A DNA stretch of 64,000 nt. Origin: Bacteroidaceae bacterium. GTDB taxonomy: Bacteria; Bacteroidota; Bacteroidia; Bacteroidales; Bacteroidaceae. The notes under the pieces were generated by a model, which worked only from the letters and a program-made list of their open reading frames with translations, ran no database searches and was not told the origin of the DNA. The translations under genes and the position numbers were made by a program. Where the stretch lies: the NCBI GenBank assembly GCA_017483765.1, contig JAFUVE010000026.1, forward strand, positions 23,814-87,813, read 5' to 3'. This document shows positions 15,859 to 23,591 of this stretch, in pieces. Every line of letters begins with the position of its first letter. Position 1 is the stretch's first letter.

Positions 15859-16623
15859 ATGACTCCTAAAATACTTATTTCACAGCCAAAGCCCCAGACC
15901 GCCAAGTCCCCTTATTTTGAACTGGCGGAGAAGTATGGTTTGGAGATGGTCTTCCGACCTTTTATCAAAATCGAGCCGATGGCCGCGAAGGACTTCCGTC
16001 AGCAGAAGGTGTCAATTCCCGGTCATACCGCCGTGGTTTTCACTTCACGTCATGGCATCGACCACTTTTTCAACCTGGTGAAGGAGCTGCGGGTGGTCAT
16101 CAAGTCCGACATGAAGTATTTCTGCAAGTCGGAGCAGGTGGCTCTTTACATTCAGAAATACGTTCAGTATCGCAAGCGTAAGGTGTTCTTCCCTGAGACG
16201 GGAATGATAGACGACCTGATCCAGATCATGAAGAAGCATTCCGACGAGAACTATTTCGTTCCTCAGTCTTCTGCCCACAATGATGACCTGAAGAACAAGC
16301 TCGACGAGGCAGAGCTTCAGCACGACGAGGCTGTGATGTACTATACCGTGAGCAATGACTTCACGCCCGACGAGCCATTCGACTACAACATGCTGGTGTT
16401 CTTCAGCCCTGAGGGTATCAACTCTTTGGTGAAGAATTTCCCCGATTTCCAGCAGGAGGACATCGCCATAGCCTGTCTGGGCCAGAAGACGATAGAGGCT
16501 GCAGAGGAGGCCGGTCTTCGGGTTGACATGAAGCCGACTCCGACTCTCCGCTCAGTACCAGCCATCATAGAGGATTTCATCAAGAATCACAAAAAAAGCG
16601 AAATCAAGCCGAAAAAGAAATGA
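15859..16623 (+). CDS. hemD: Uroporphyrinogen-III synthase family protein
   Basis: 254 aa, HemD fold: two alternating alpha/beta domains with the family's weak motifs (PYFELAEKYGLEMVFRPFIKIEP, AVVFTSRHGIDHFF, NYFVPQSSAHNDDL, AVMYYTVSNDF, MLVFFSPEGINSLVKNFP, IACLGQKTIEAAEEAGL). Cyclises hydroxymethylbilane to uroporphyrinogen III in haem synthesis. HemD sequences diverge strongly, so the call rests on these motifs and on the DUF4271-hemD-rnpA order. The stop is 3 bp before rnpA, so the two are cotranscribed. The tail is strongly basic (KNHKKSEIKPKKK). Confidence 0.85.
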   Translation: MTPKILISQPKPQTAKSPYFELAEKYGLEMVFRPFIKIEPMAAKDFRQQKVSIPGHTAVVFTSRHGIDHFFNLVKELRVVIKSDMKYFCKSEQVALYIQKYVQYRKRKVFFPETGMIDDLIQIMKKHSDENYFVPQSSAHNDDLKNKLDEAELQHDEAVMYYTVSNDFTPDEPFDYNMLVFFSPEGINSLVKNFPDFQQEDIAIACLGQKTIEAAEEAGLRVDMKPTPTLRSVPAIIEDFIKNHKKSEIKPKKK

Positions 16624-16626
16624 GCA

Positions 16627-17022
16627 ATGAGTTTCACGCTTCCTAAAGCAGAACGAATCAACAGCAAAATCACTATTGATAAACTCTTCAGCGGCGGAAA
16701 CACGGCAATGACCGTGTTTCCGCTCCGTGCTATTTTCATGGTTGAGCCTGAGGGTGAGTCCGGAGCTGAGTCGCCATCGATCCAGATGATGGTGAGCGTG
16801 TCGAAACGCAGGCTGCGCCACGCTGTCGACCGTAACCGCCAGAAGCGTCAGATCCGTGAGGCCTACCGTCTGAACAAGTGCGAGCTGGCTGAGATGTGCG
16901 CTCAGAAGGGCCTGCGCGTGTATATCGCGTTCGTAAGCCTTGCAGAGGAGCCATGCACTACAGAGCGGATTGAACGCAGCATGGTGAAGCTGCTGAGGAA
17001 GACGATGGAGAAGCTAAGTTGA
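16627..17022 (+). CDS. rnpA: Ribonuclease P protein component
   Basis: 131 aa, standard length. Binds the RNase P RNA and supports 5' maturation of tRNAs. Seen: N-terminal FTLPKAERINSK, the RNR signature (RLRHAVDRNRQKRQIREAYR), and the C-terminal helix ERIERSMVKLLRK. Follows hemD by 3 bp and precedes yidD, a common neighbour of rnpA. Here it is not next to rpmH, as usual in Bacteroidales. A TTGACGA heptamer run begins in its TGA stop. Confidence 0.93.
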   Translation: MSFTLPKAERINSKITIDKLFSGGNTAMTVFPLRAIFMVEPEGESGAESPSIQMMVSVSKRRLRHAVDRNRQKRQIREAYRLNKCELAEMCAQKGLRVYIAFVSLAEEPCTTERIERSMVKLLRKTMEKLS

Positions 17023-17150
17023 TTGACGATTGACGATTTATTTGGATATTTTATTATTTTGGCTATTTGCCATGCGGATGGATTAGTTTGAAGGCATAGT
17101 TTGAAGACGCCCCGCGGGGCGTCTCTACATCAAAACGAGGCAACTATTTT
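17022..17150. repeat. Composite palindromic element (copy c)
   Basis: Complete copy: ATTGACG heptamers from the rnpA stop, AT-rich segment to GCCATGCGGATGGA, GTTTGAAGGCATAG, 20-bp palindrome 17105-17124, TCTCTACATCAAAACGAGGC. It ends about 30 bp before yidD. Confidence 0.65.
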
Positions 17151-17182
17151 ATTTACGATATGATTGCTTTTTTGATATAACC

Positions 17183-17563
17183 ATGAAATACCTGCGATAC
17201 ATATTGCTTCCTTTTCAGTTTCTGCTGAAGTGGATAGGGAAAGTGATGGTGTGGATACTGTTGCTGCCTATCTATTTCTATAAGAAATGTATCTCTCCGC
17301 TCACACCTCCTGCCTGCCGCTACCGCCCCACGTGTTCTTCTTACGCTGTGGAGGCACTGAAGAAGCACGGGCCTGTGAAGGGGCTTTATCTGGCCGTCTG
17401 GCGCATTCTGCGCTGCAATCCCTGGGGAGGATACGGCTACGACCCTGTGCCGGATGAGTTTCACTGGAACCTGAAATACCTCAAGCAATACCAGCGGCAG
17501 GAGGACTTTGAGGATGACTGCGGACATGAGCATGAAGAAAACAACAGCGGAAACGAGACGTGA
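17183..17563 (+). CDS. yidD: Membrane protein insertion efficiency factor YidD
   Basis: 126 aa. Hallmarks are present: a hydrophobic/amphipathic N-terminus ([19 protein letters not shown]), then [54 protein letters not shown]. YidD helps YidC insert inner-membrane proteins and is usually coded beside rnpA, as here. The acidic His/Glu tail is an extension over the roughly 75-residue core. The terminator stem begins inside the last codons, so the TGA stop lies in the hairpin loop. Confidence 0.92.
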   Translation: MKYLRYILLPFQFLLKWIGKVMVWILLLPIYFYKKCISPLTPPACRYRPTCSSYAVEALKKHGPVKGLYLAVWRILRCNPWGGYGYDPVPDEFHWNLKYLKQYQRQEDFEDDCGHEHEENNSGNET

Positions 17564-17586
17564 ACTCGTTTCCGCTGTTGTTTTTT
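17542..17586 (+). terminator. Terminator overlapping the end of yidD
   Basis: Perfect 16-bp arms 17542-17557 (CAACAGCGGAAACGAG) and 17565-17580, 7-nt loop holding the yidD stop, then T6. Strong intrinsic terminator. Confidence 0.85.
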
Positions 17587-17601
17587 GGGGGAAGGCTAGG
17601 G

Positions 17602-17664
17602 GGGTAGATGTTCTAGAAGTTCTAGATATTCTAGATGCTTTAGATTTTCTAGATATTCTAGGGG
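17602..17664. repeat. 9-bp-period array A
   Basis: Seven units without spacers: GGGTAGATG, TTCTAGAAG, TTCTAGATA, TTCTAGATG, CTTTAGATT, TTCTAGATA, TTCTAGGGG. Lies between the convergent yidD and the OmpA-like gene. Confidence 0.75.
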
Positions 17665-17696
17665 GGGCCTGGCCAATTCAATGTCAAAGCCTGAGC

Positions 17697-18575
17697 TTAT
17701 TCGTTTTCGGGAGCCTGTCCGATGAGTTCCATGAACTCGTCGAGCTTCGGAGTGATGATGATTTGTGTGCGGCGGTTGCGCTGCTTTCCGATTTCGGTGT
17801 CGTTGCCCTCAAGCGGGTTGTACTCTCCTCGTCCACCTGCTGTGAGGCGTTTGGGATCGACTCCGTATTTGTTCTGGAGCTCCTGAACTACGCTTGATGC
17901 GCGCAGACATGAGAGGTCCCAGTTGTTTCGGATGTTCTCACGTGAGATTGGCACGTTGTCGGTGTTTCCCTCGATGAGCACGTCGTAGTCCTTGTAGTCC
18001 GTGATGATCTTTGCGATTTTGGAGAGGGTCTCGGATCCACGCTCGTTGATTTCGTATGAACCGCTCTTATAGAGCATGTTGTCGGCGAGGGAGATATAGA
18101 CAACTCCCTTGAGCACCTGGATGTCCACCTCCTTGAGCTCCTCTTTCGAGAGTGAGCGTGTGAGGTTATTCTGAAGCACGAGGTTGAGCGAGTCGCTCTC
18201 GGACTTCACTTCCACCAGGTGGCGGATGTACTGGTTGGACTCGTTGATTTGGTCAACGAGCTTCTCGATGGAGACGTTGTTCTGGTTTGCGTTTGCCAGG
18301 CTCTGGTTCAGGTTCTTCTGGCTTTGGTTGAGGCTCTTCTGCAGTGTGGCGTTGTTGCGTTTGAGCTCGTCGTTGTTCTTTCTGAGGTCGGCGAGCTGCT
18401 CTTCCAGGCTGGTGATTCGGGCATTCTTTCCGGCGAGGTCCTCTCTGGTTGACTGCAGTGATGCAGTCAGTGACTTGTTCTCCGACTGGCAGTTGGCAAG
18501 GTCTTTCTTGCTTGCGCAGCTTGTGATGGTGAGTGCTGCAATGGCAATCGCAGCCATGGTGATGTTTCTTTTCAT
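17697..18575 (-). CDS. OmpA-family peptidoglycan-associated lipoprotein with coiled coil
   Basis: 292 aa. Signal with lipobox (TITSC, Cys20), then a long coiled coil (about 35-125; heptads with K/N/Q/L, repeated NQSQKNLNQSLANANQNN), then a C-terminal OmpA/MotB domain (about 150-275: DNMLYKSGSYEINERGSETLSKIAKII, LIEGNTDNVPI, NWDLSCLRASSVVQ, RLTAGGRGEYNPL, NRRTQIIITP). The Asp and Arg that bind diaminopimelate are present (NTDN, NRRTQ). It would tether the outer membrane to peptidoglycan. Single gene with its own promoter at 18612-18619. Confidence 0.88.
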   Translation of the reverse strand: MKRNITMAAIAIAALTITSCASKKDLANCQSENKSLTASLQSTREDLAGKNARITSLEEQLADLRKNNDELKRNNATLQKSLNQSQKNLNQSLANANQNNVSIEKLVDQINESNQYIRHLVEVKSESDSLNLVLQNNLTRSLSKEELKEVDIQVLKGVVYISLADNMLYKSGSYEINERGSETLSKIAKIITDYKDYDVLIEGNTDNVPISRENIRNNWDLSCLRASSVVQELQNKYGVDPKRLTAGGRGEYNPLEGNDTEIGKQRNRRTQIIITPKLDEFMELIGQAPENE

Positions 18576-18611
18576 TGTACTTCTTTTTTTTTAGCTTATC
18601 GTATTCAAGGG

Positions 18612-18619
18612 CAAAGATA
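18612..18619 (-). promoter_or_regulatory. -7 box of the OmpA-like gene
   Basis: TATCTTTG on the minus strand, 37 bp before the start codon. Confidence 0.6.
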
Positions 18620-18716
18620 GTCATTTTTGGTTGAAAACGTGGAATGAAAGTGCGACATTCTTGCCATTGATAAGTGTTTTTAATGATTCATGATGTAAAA
18701 TTATCAATATTTAACG

Positions 18717-18758
18717 ATTCGTGAAAAGTGATTCGTGAAAAGTGAATCGTGAAAAATG
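18717..18758. repeat. Heptamer array (ATTCGTG/AAAAGTG)
   Basis: Six units in alternation: ATTCGTG, AAAAGTG, ATTCGTG, AAAAGTG, AATCGTG, AAAAATG. Lies 20 bp after the stop of the BASS gene (minus strand) in the gap before the OmpA-like gene's promoter. Confidence 0.65.
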
Positions 18759-18777
18759 AATTTACCTTTTTCAGGAA

Positions 18778-19701
18778 TCAACTTTTCTTTCTCCGGAACA
18801 GCCAAGCTACGGCAGCACCCGACAGGTTGTGCCACACGCTGAAGATGGCCCCGGGTATGGTGGCCATCGGATAGGCAGCGAAATGGAGGGTTGCCAGACT
18901 GCTGGCCAATCCCGAGTTCTGCATACCCACCTCGATGGAGATGGCGCGCTTCTTCGACTCCGACAGCCGTAGCATCCGTCCGATGAGATAGCCCAGTGCG
19001 AGTCCACAGACGTTGTGGAGCATGACCACGAGCACGATGATAAGTCCGCCAGCCAGCAACTTCTCGGCATTGGCGCCAATGACGATAGACACGATGGCTG
19101 CGATGGCCAGTGACGAGAAGGCGGGCAGATACTCGGTAATCCGCTTGGTGAATCGTGGCCACAGCCACTTCACCACCAGTCCCACGGCTATGGGCAGGAT
19201 GACCACCCAGAGAATGCTGAGGAACATGCTGGCCACATTCACTTGAATGCTCTTGCCTGCCAGAGCCCATGTGAGCAGCGGCGTAAGCAACGGTGCGAGT
19301 AGGGTGGAGACACCCGTCATTCCCACCGACAGAGCCAGGTCGCCCTTGGCCATGTAGGTGATGACGTTTGAGGCGGTTCCTCCGGGGCAGCATCCTACAA
19401 GCACCACGCCCAGTGCCAGCGCCTCATCGAGCGAAAAGATCCGGGAGAGCGCCCATGCCAGCAGCGGCATCACCGTGAACTGCGACAGACAGCCCGTGAT
19501 GACATCCTTCGGCCGGCTGAACACAATACGGAAGTCTTGGAGGTTGAGCGTCAGTCCCATGCCAAACATCACCACGCCCAGCAGATAGTTGATCACCATG
19601 GGCGGAATCTGCTTGAATGTGGCGGGAAAGCATAGCGCCAGCACAGCAGCAGCCAGTACCAGCAGACCGAAATAGTCGGATATGTAACGGTAGAGTTTCA
19701 T
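18778..19701 (-). CDS. Bile acid:sodium symporter (BASS) family transporter
   Basis: 307 aa with nine to ten membrane helices. The BASS signatures are visible: MVINYLLGVVMFGMGLTL, VVLVGCCPGGTASNVITYMAKGDLALSVGMT (the crossover region that binds Na), and EVGMQNSGLASSLATLHF near the C-terminus. Family members carry bile acids, pantothenate, keto acids or other organic anions with sodium. The substrate cannot be told from sequence. It stands alone on the minus strand, so context does not help. Confidence 0.88.
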   Translation of the reverse strand: MKLYRYISDYFGLLVLAAAVLALCFPATFKQIPPMVINYLLGVVMFGMGLTLNLQDFRIVFSRPKDVITGCLSQFTVMPLLAWALSRIFSLDEALALGVVLVGCCPGGTASNVITYMAKGDLALSVGMTGVSTLLAPLLTPLLTWALAGKSIQVNVASMFLSILWVVILPIAVGLVVKWLWPRFTKRITEYLPAFSSLAIAAIVSIVIGANAEKLLAGGLIIVLVVMLHNVCGLALGYLIGRMLRLSESKKRAISIEVGMQNSGLASSLATLHFAAYPMATIPGAIFSVWHNLSGAAVAWLFRRKKS

Positions 19702-19808
19702 TTGTCTTTCTTGTTTTCGTCGTTTTTTTTCAAACGGCTGTACGTTGTGGCGGGCGGGGAGTCGCCCCCCCGCCCACCTGTGAGTCTTGCTTACTTCTTG
19801 TTCTCCTG

Positions 19809-20447
19809 TTATTTGATCACAATCTTCTTTCCATTGTTGATATATATTCCGCGAGCCGTGGGCTGTGCGCTGAGGCGTCGTCCGTCGAGCGTGTACCAGC
19901 CTTCCTCAGGTAACGCGTGAGGGGTGAAGGGTGCTTCCATTTCGATGATGCCGGTCGAGGTGCCGTCTTTGCCGAAATCGAGCGCGAAGGCACGGACGTT
20001 GACTGCTGCGTTGTCGGTGGCGCCGGCGGTGATTCCGCTGAGCTGGAAGTAGGCTCGCTGTGCGCCGATTGTGGCTCCGCTCTGCGGATAGCAGAGCATG
20101 TTGTTCTCTCCGAAGAAGAGGACGGTTCGGTCTTCGTCGTCGAAGGTGAGCTTCTTGTAGGTGCCCACGAAGGTGATGGTGGCAGCTGCCTCTTCGCTGG
20201 TGGTTATCTCGTCAGTTCGCAGGTTCTGGCTCAGCACATACCAGCCAGTGTCGAGGTTGTCCTCATTGCTGTTTTCCAGTAGTGTGCTGGTGAGCACAGT
20301 GGGGTTGCTGGCTTTGCCATTATTTTTGTATATACTGGCCTCATATCCAAGATCGATCATCTGGTAGTAGATGTAGTTCACATCCTCTGCCCATGCTCCC
20401 TGTGCGAGGGCGAACAGCAGGGCGAGTGTCATCAGAATCTTCTTCAT
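19809..20447 (-). CDS. Secreted protein with Prevotella-type C-terminal tail
   Basis: 212 aa. Signal peptide (cleavage likely AWA|ED). The mature part (about 150 residues) is beta-rich (GWYVLSQNLRTDEITTSEEAAATITFVG; RTVLFFGENNMLCYPQSG; AYFQLSGITAG), unknown to me. The end GWYTLDGRRLSAQPTARGIY, then INNGKKIVIK, is the short tail very common on Prevotella exported proteins, of the same kind as in the 984-aa protein at 50439. It may be a sorting or anchoring tail; its export route is not settled by the sequence. Confidence 0.6.
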   Translation of the reverse strand: MKKILMTLALLFALAQGAWAEDVNYIYYQMIDLGYEASIYKNNGKASNPTVLTSTLLENSNEDNLDTGWYVLSQNLRTDEITTSEEAAATITFVGTYKKLTFDDEDRTVLFFGENNMLCYPQSGATIGAQRAYFQLSGITAGATDNAAVNVRAFALDFGKDGTSTGIIEMEAPFTPHALPEEGWYTLDGRRLSAQPTARGIYINNGKKIVIK

Positions 20448-20876
20448 TGCGTTGTTTTGTTTAGTCTTACTACTTCAATGGTATTTACGGGTTCTGAACT
20501 GCCAGAGGCATGTCCTCCTGCGCGAGGAAGAACATATAGCGGATGCAGTCCTTTATGATTAACCTACTATTTTGCAATGTATAAATCCTCCCTTATACCT
20601 TGTTATTATAAAGCATTTAAATTACAAATTTACTAATAAAATCTGAGAAATCAGCCTTTTAGGCGGAAATTTTTACGTAAGTGAAGTGTTTTTCACATTT
20701 GCGGGTCCTGTTATCGTCAAAGTCCAGGGTCTTAACTACACAGAAAGAAAATTATAAGGAATTATCAGAAAATTTGCAAAACTATATTTTGGTTAAAATA
20801 GTATCATGAATATAGCAACCGTAAAAAATAAGTTGCCTCGTTTTGATGAAGTTAGAAGACGCCCCGCGGGGCGTCT
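20448..20876. other. Non-coding gap with promoter box and palindrome
   Basis: Minus-strand -7 candidates TAAATTTG (plus 20625-20632) and TAGTTTTG (plus 20777-20784) for the gene at 20447. At 20832-20847 GCCTCGTTTTGATGAA, the reverse of the composite-element end, is followed by the 20-bp palindrome at 20857-20876, directly against the TPR gene stop. Nothing else seen. Confidence 0.45.
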
Positions 20877-21683
20877 CTACAACAATCTTGCTTTTGTCCT
20901 GTCGCGTTTTGCCAGCTGTGTTTTTCCTTGTTTGTCGTAGATGTCTGCCCGTTGGATGAGGTGGGCTGGGTTTTGCGGCTCGAGCTTGACGGCCTGGTTG
21001 ATGTCTACGAGTGCGAGGTCGAGGTTGTTGATGTCGGCGTACATGGAAGCTCTGACTGCATAGAGCTCAGCCTGTTCGGGGTGCTCTGTGATGAGGAACT
21101 CCATTCGTCGGATTGCCTCGCTCACCTTGTAGGTTTTTTGGAGAACGAGTGCCACTCCGAGAGCCGCATTGTAGTCAGCCGGGTGTCGGTCGAGTATGGT
21201 TTTATAGTCCTGCATGGCCTTGTCGTAGCTGCGGCTCTGGTAGTAGGCAAATGCACGGTGGTTGAGCGCTTCTGTGTTGTCGGGGCTGAGCTTGATGGCA
21301 GCCGTATAGTCTTCGACCGCCTTGTCGTATTGCTTGAGGTTGAGATGGAAGTTTGCCCTGGAGATCCTGACAGGCAGAGATATGGGCAGGAGCTCGATGG
21401 CCCGTGTGTAGTTGTACATGGCCTCCTCAGCCATCTTGGTGTTGGCCGTGTTGCTCCAGTAGAGCATCTCCTGTACGTGTCCGAGGTCATGGTGGACAAG
21501 TGCGTTGCGATGGTCGCCAGGGCTGAGCTTGAGCGCCTGGCGGTAGAGGGCTTCCGCCTTGTCGAGGCTGTCGTGCTGAGCGGCTTGGTATGCCTGCTCG
21601 ATGCATTGCTCGTAGGTTTGGGCAGGGGCGCTGAGTGCGGCGCAGAGGCAGAGAAGGAAGATGATGGCTATCCTGAAAAGCAT
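20877..21683 (-). CDS. Secreted TPR protein
   Basis: 268 aa. Signal peptide (cleavage near APA|QT), then about six tetratricopeptide repeats of 34 residues through the whole mature protein (IEQAYQAAQHDSLDKAEALY; ALVHHDLGHVQEMLYW; KQYDKAVEDYTAAIKLSP; RSYDKAMQDYKTILDRHP; AELYAVRASMYADINNLD; NPAHLIQRADIYDKQGK). A periplasmic scaffold for protein-protein contact; partner unknown. Follows rsgA with an array of 9-bp repeats between. The last codons run into a repeat hairpin, so its C-terminus (RTKARLL) may be repeat-derived. Confidence 0.8.
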   Translation of the reverse strand: MLFRIAIIFLLCLCAALSAPAQTYEQCIEQAYQAAQHDSLDKAEALYRQALKLSPGDHRNALVHHDLGHVQEMLYWSNTANTKMAEEAMYNYTRAIELLPISLPVRISRANFHLNLKQYDKAVEDYTAAIKLSPDNTEALNHRAFAYYQSRSYDKAMQDYKTILDRHPADYNAALGVALVLQKTYKVSEAIRRMEFLITEHPEQAELYAVRASMYADINNLDLALVDINQAVKLEPQNPAHLIQRADIYDKQGKTQLAKRDRTKARLL

Positions 21684-21707
21684 AGGGGAAGTGGATTTTT
21701 GTTGAGA

Positions 21708-21824
21708 AGCTAGATGCTATAGATTTTATAGACTCTATAGGCTCTATAGACTCTATAGATTTTATAGATTCTATAGATTTTATAGACTTTATAGACTCTA
21801 TAGATTATCTAGGCTTTCTGGGTT
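21708..21824. repeat. 9-bp-period array B
   Basis: Thirteen units without spacers, mostly CTATAGATT, TTATAGACT, CTATAGACT; first AGCTAGATG, last ATCTAGGCT and TTCTGGGTT. Starts 14 bp 3' of the rsgA stop (minus strand). The longest of the seven arrays. Confidence 0.8.
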
Positions 21825-21837
21825 TTAGGTTAAAAAA

Positions 21838-22764
21838 TTATTTTCTGTATTTGTCCTCGTTGGGGTCTTCGAGCATGGAGAGATATGAGCTGTATCGGCT
21901 TTGGCTGATGTCGTGGCGCTCGACTGCCTGGAGGACGGCGCATCCCGGTTCGTGTGTGTGTGTGCAGTTGTTGAACCGGCAGTCTTTGGAGAACCAGAAG
22001 ATGTCCTTGAAATAGTGGCTTACCTCCTCCCGCTCCATGTTGAACGTTCCGAATCCCTTGATTCCCGGCGTGTCGATGATGTATCCCCCTTCTCCTACCG
22101 GGAACATGGCAGAGAATGTGGTGGTGTGCTTTCCTGTGTTGTAGGCGTCGGAAATCTCGCTGGTCTTGAGGTTGAGATCCGGGTAGAGGCAGTTGATGAG
22201 TGTGGACTTGCCCACGCCGCTGTTTCCGCTTAGCAGCGTCACCTTGCCGTCGAGCATCGTGCGCAGTTCCTCCACGCCGTCTCCAGTCTTCGCCGACACA
22301 CATCGACATTCATATCCGATGGTGGTGTAGAGATGCACCATGCCGTCGAGCAGCTCGCGGTCCTCCTGGTCGAGCAGGTCGGTCTTGTTGAAAATGATGA
22401 CGACCGGGATTCTGTATGCCTCAGATGAAGCCAGGAATCGGTCGATGAATGTGGTTGAAGTCTCGGGCTGGCGCAGTGTGACGAACAGGAAGCACTGGTC
22501 CACGTTGGCGGCGATGATGTGCGACTGCTTCGACAGGTTAGTTGACTTGCGGATCACGTAGTTCTTCCTGTCCTCGATGCAGTTGATGAGTCCTGTGGAT
22601 TCGTCGAGCGGCTCGAACACCACGTTGTCACCTATAGCCACGGGATTGGTGGAGCGGATTCCCTTAAGCCGGAAATTCCCCTTCACCTTACATTCCCATG
22701 TCTTGCCGTCGGCACACTCCACGGTGTACCAGCTGCCTGTGTTTCTGATGACGAGTCCCTGCAT
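21838..22764 (-). CDS. rsgA: Ribosome small-subunit-dependent GTPase A
   Basis: 308 aa. Late 30S assembly GTPase with circular permutation. Seen in order: N-terminal OB domain ([18 protein letters not shown]), G4 FNKTDLL, G5-like SAKTGDG, G1 [13 protein letters not shown]2 KHTTTFS, G3 DTPGIKGFG, then the zinc-binding C-terminus ([18 protein letters not shown]). All in the permuted order G4-G5-G1-G2-G3. The start codon adjoins the frr stop (frr ends at 22765), so both are translated from one message. Confidence 0.96.
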   Translation of the reverse strand: MQGLVIRNTGSWYTVECADGKTWECKVKGNFRLKGIRSTNPVAIGDNVVFEPLDESTGLINCIEDRKNYVIRKSTNLSKQSHIIAANVDQCFLFVTLRQPETSTTFIDRFLASSEAYRIPVVIIFNKTDLLDQEDRELLDGMVHLYTTIGYECRCVSAKTGDGVEELRTMLDGKVTLLSGNSGVGKSTLINCLYPDLNLKTSEISDAYNTGKHTTTFSAMFPVGEGGYIIDTPGIKGFGTFNMEREEVSHYFKDIFWFSKDCRFNNCTHTHEPGCAVLQAVERHDISQSRYSSYLSMLEDPNEDKYRK

Positions 22765-23325
22765 TTAGACGGTCATGATTTCCTTGTTCTTGGCCTCGAG
22801 CATCGTATCCACCTTCTTGATGTACTTGTCGTGGATTTTCTGGCATTTCTCCTCTCCGTCCTTTGCCACGTCCTCCGACACACCGTTCTTCACGCATTTC
22901 TTCAGTTTCTCGATGGCGTCGCGGCGGGCGTTGCGGATAGATACCTTTGCGGCCTCAGCCTCCTTGCTACATTGCTTGGTGAGTTCGCGGCGTCGCTCCT
23001 CGGTGAGCGGAGGTATGCCGAGACGGATGATTTCTCCGTTGTTCTCAGGCATGATGCCCACCTGCGAGTTGATGATGGCCTTCTCAATCACCTTGAACAT
23101 GTTCTTGTCCCATGGCTTGATGGCGATACTGCGCGCGTCGGGCGTGGTGAGGCTGGCTACTCCTGATAGCGGCACCATCGTTCCGTAGCTTTCCACTCTG
23201 ATTCCGTCGAGAATATGCACATTGGCTTTACCGGCACGGATTCGGCTGAGCGAATCCTCGAGGTGCATGGCGGCCATCTCCATGCTTTCTTCGGCCTCGT
23301 CAAGATATTTTTTTACTTCGTCCAT
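22765..23325 (-). CDS. frr: Ribosome recycling factor
   Basis: 186 aa, exact family length. Splits post-termination ribosomes with EF-G. Seen: SRIRAGKANVHILDGIRVE, PLSGVASLTTPDARSIAIKPWD, KAIINSQVGIMPENNGEIIRLGIPPLTEERRRELTKQ, and the last helix KIHDKYIKKVDTMLEAKNKEIM. First gene of the frr-rsgA unit. Its leader region holds heptamer and hairpin repeats and no clear -7 box, so the promoter may lie further upstream. Confidence 0.97.
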   Translation of the reverse strand: MDEVKKYLDEAEESMEMAAMHLEDSLSRIRAGKANVHILDGIRVESYGTMVPLSGVASLTTPDARSIAIKPWDKNMFKVIEKAIINSQVGIMPENNGEIIRLGIPPLTEERRRELTKQCSKEAEAAKVSIRNARRDAIEKLKKCVKNGVSEDVAKDGEEKCQKIHDKYIKKVDTMLEAKNKEIMTV

Positions 23326-23336
23326 ATTGTTTTAAG

Positions 23337-23456
23337 TTTAGAGTTGAGAGTTTATTTACATGATTTTCGGCTGTGCTCAACATAGCCTAAGCGAGCTTGG
23401 CTCTGTATTCGCTTGCACGAAAATTAGAGTTGAGAGTTTAGAGTGAAGTTACTCTG
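23337..23456. repeat. Heptamer array interrupted by a covarying hairpin element (copy c)
   Basis: GTTTAGA-GTTGAGA-GTTTA on the left (23337-) and GTTGAGA-GTTTAGA-GTGAAGT-TACT on the right (23429-) flank a hairpin element at 23358-23424 with arms ATTTTCG / CGAAAAT. It looks as if the element was inserted into a heptamer array. Confidence 0.6.
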
Positions 23457-23488
23457 GTTGAGAGGGTTGTGCGTTGGCTTTTGTAGGG

Positions 23489-23581
23489 CTGACTGGTCAG
23501 ACCTGTCCGACTTGTCTGACTGGTCCGACTTGTCTGACTTGTCTGACCTGTCTGACCGGTCCGACCGGTCCGACCAGTCAG
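23489..23581. repeat. 9-bp-period array C
   Basis: Ten units: CTGACTGGT, CAGACCTGT, CCGACTTGT, CTGACTGGT, CCGACTTGT, CTGACTTGT, CTGACCTGT, CTGACCGGT, CCGACCGGT, CCGACCAGT. The ends CTGACTGGTC (23489-23498) and GACCAGTCAG (23572-23581) are perfect mirror images, so the whole array can close as one stem. 10 bp 3' of the fumarase stop. Confidence 0.8.
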
Positions 23582-23591
23582 CGAAAAAGCC

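Noticed and set aside
21708-21824. CRISPR-like array
   Set aside because: Units of 9 bp without spacers; no repeat-spacer pattern and no cas genes in the window.
23489-23581. Classical rho-independent terminator of fumarase
   Set aside because: The mirrored ends could form a stem, but there is no T run and the interior is a 9-bp periodic array, so it is reported as an array.
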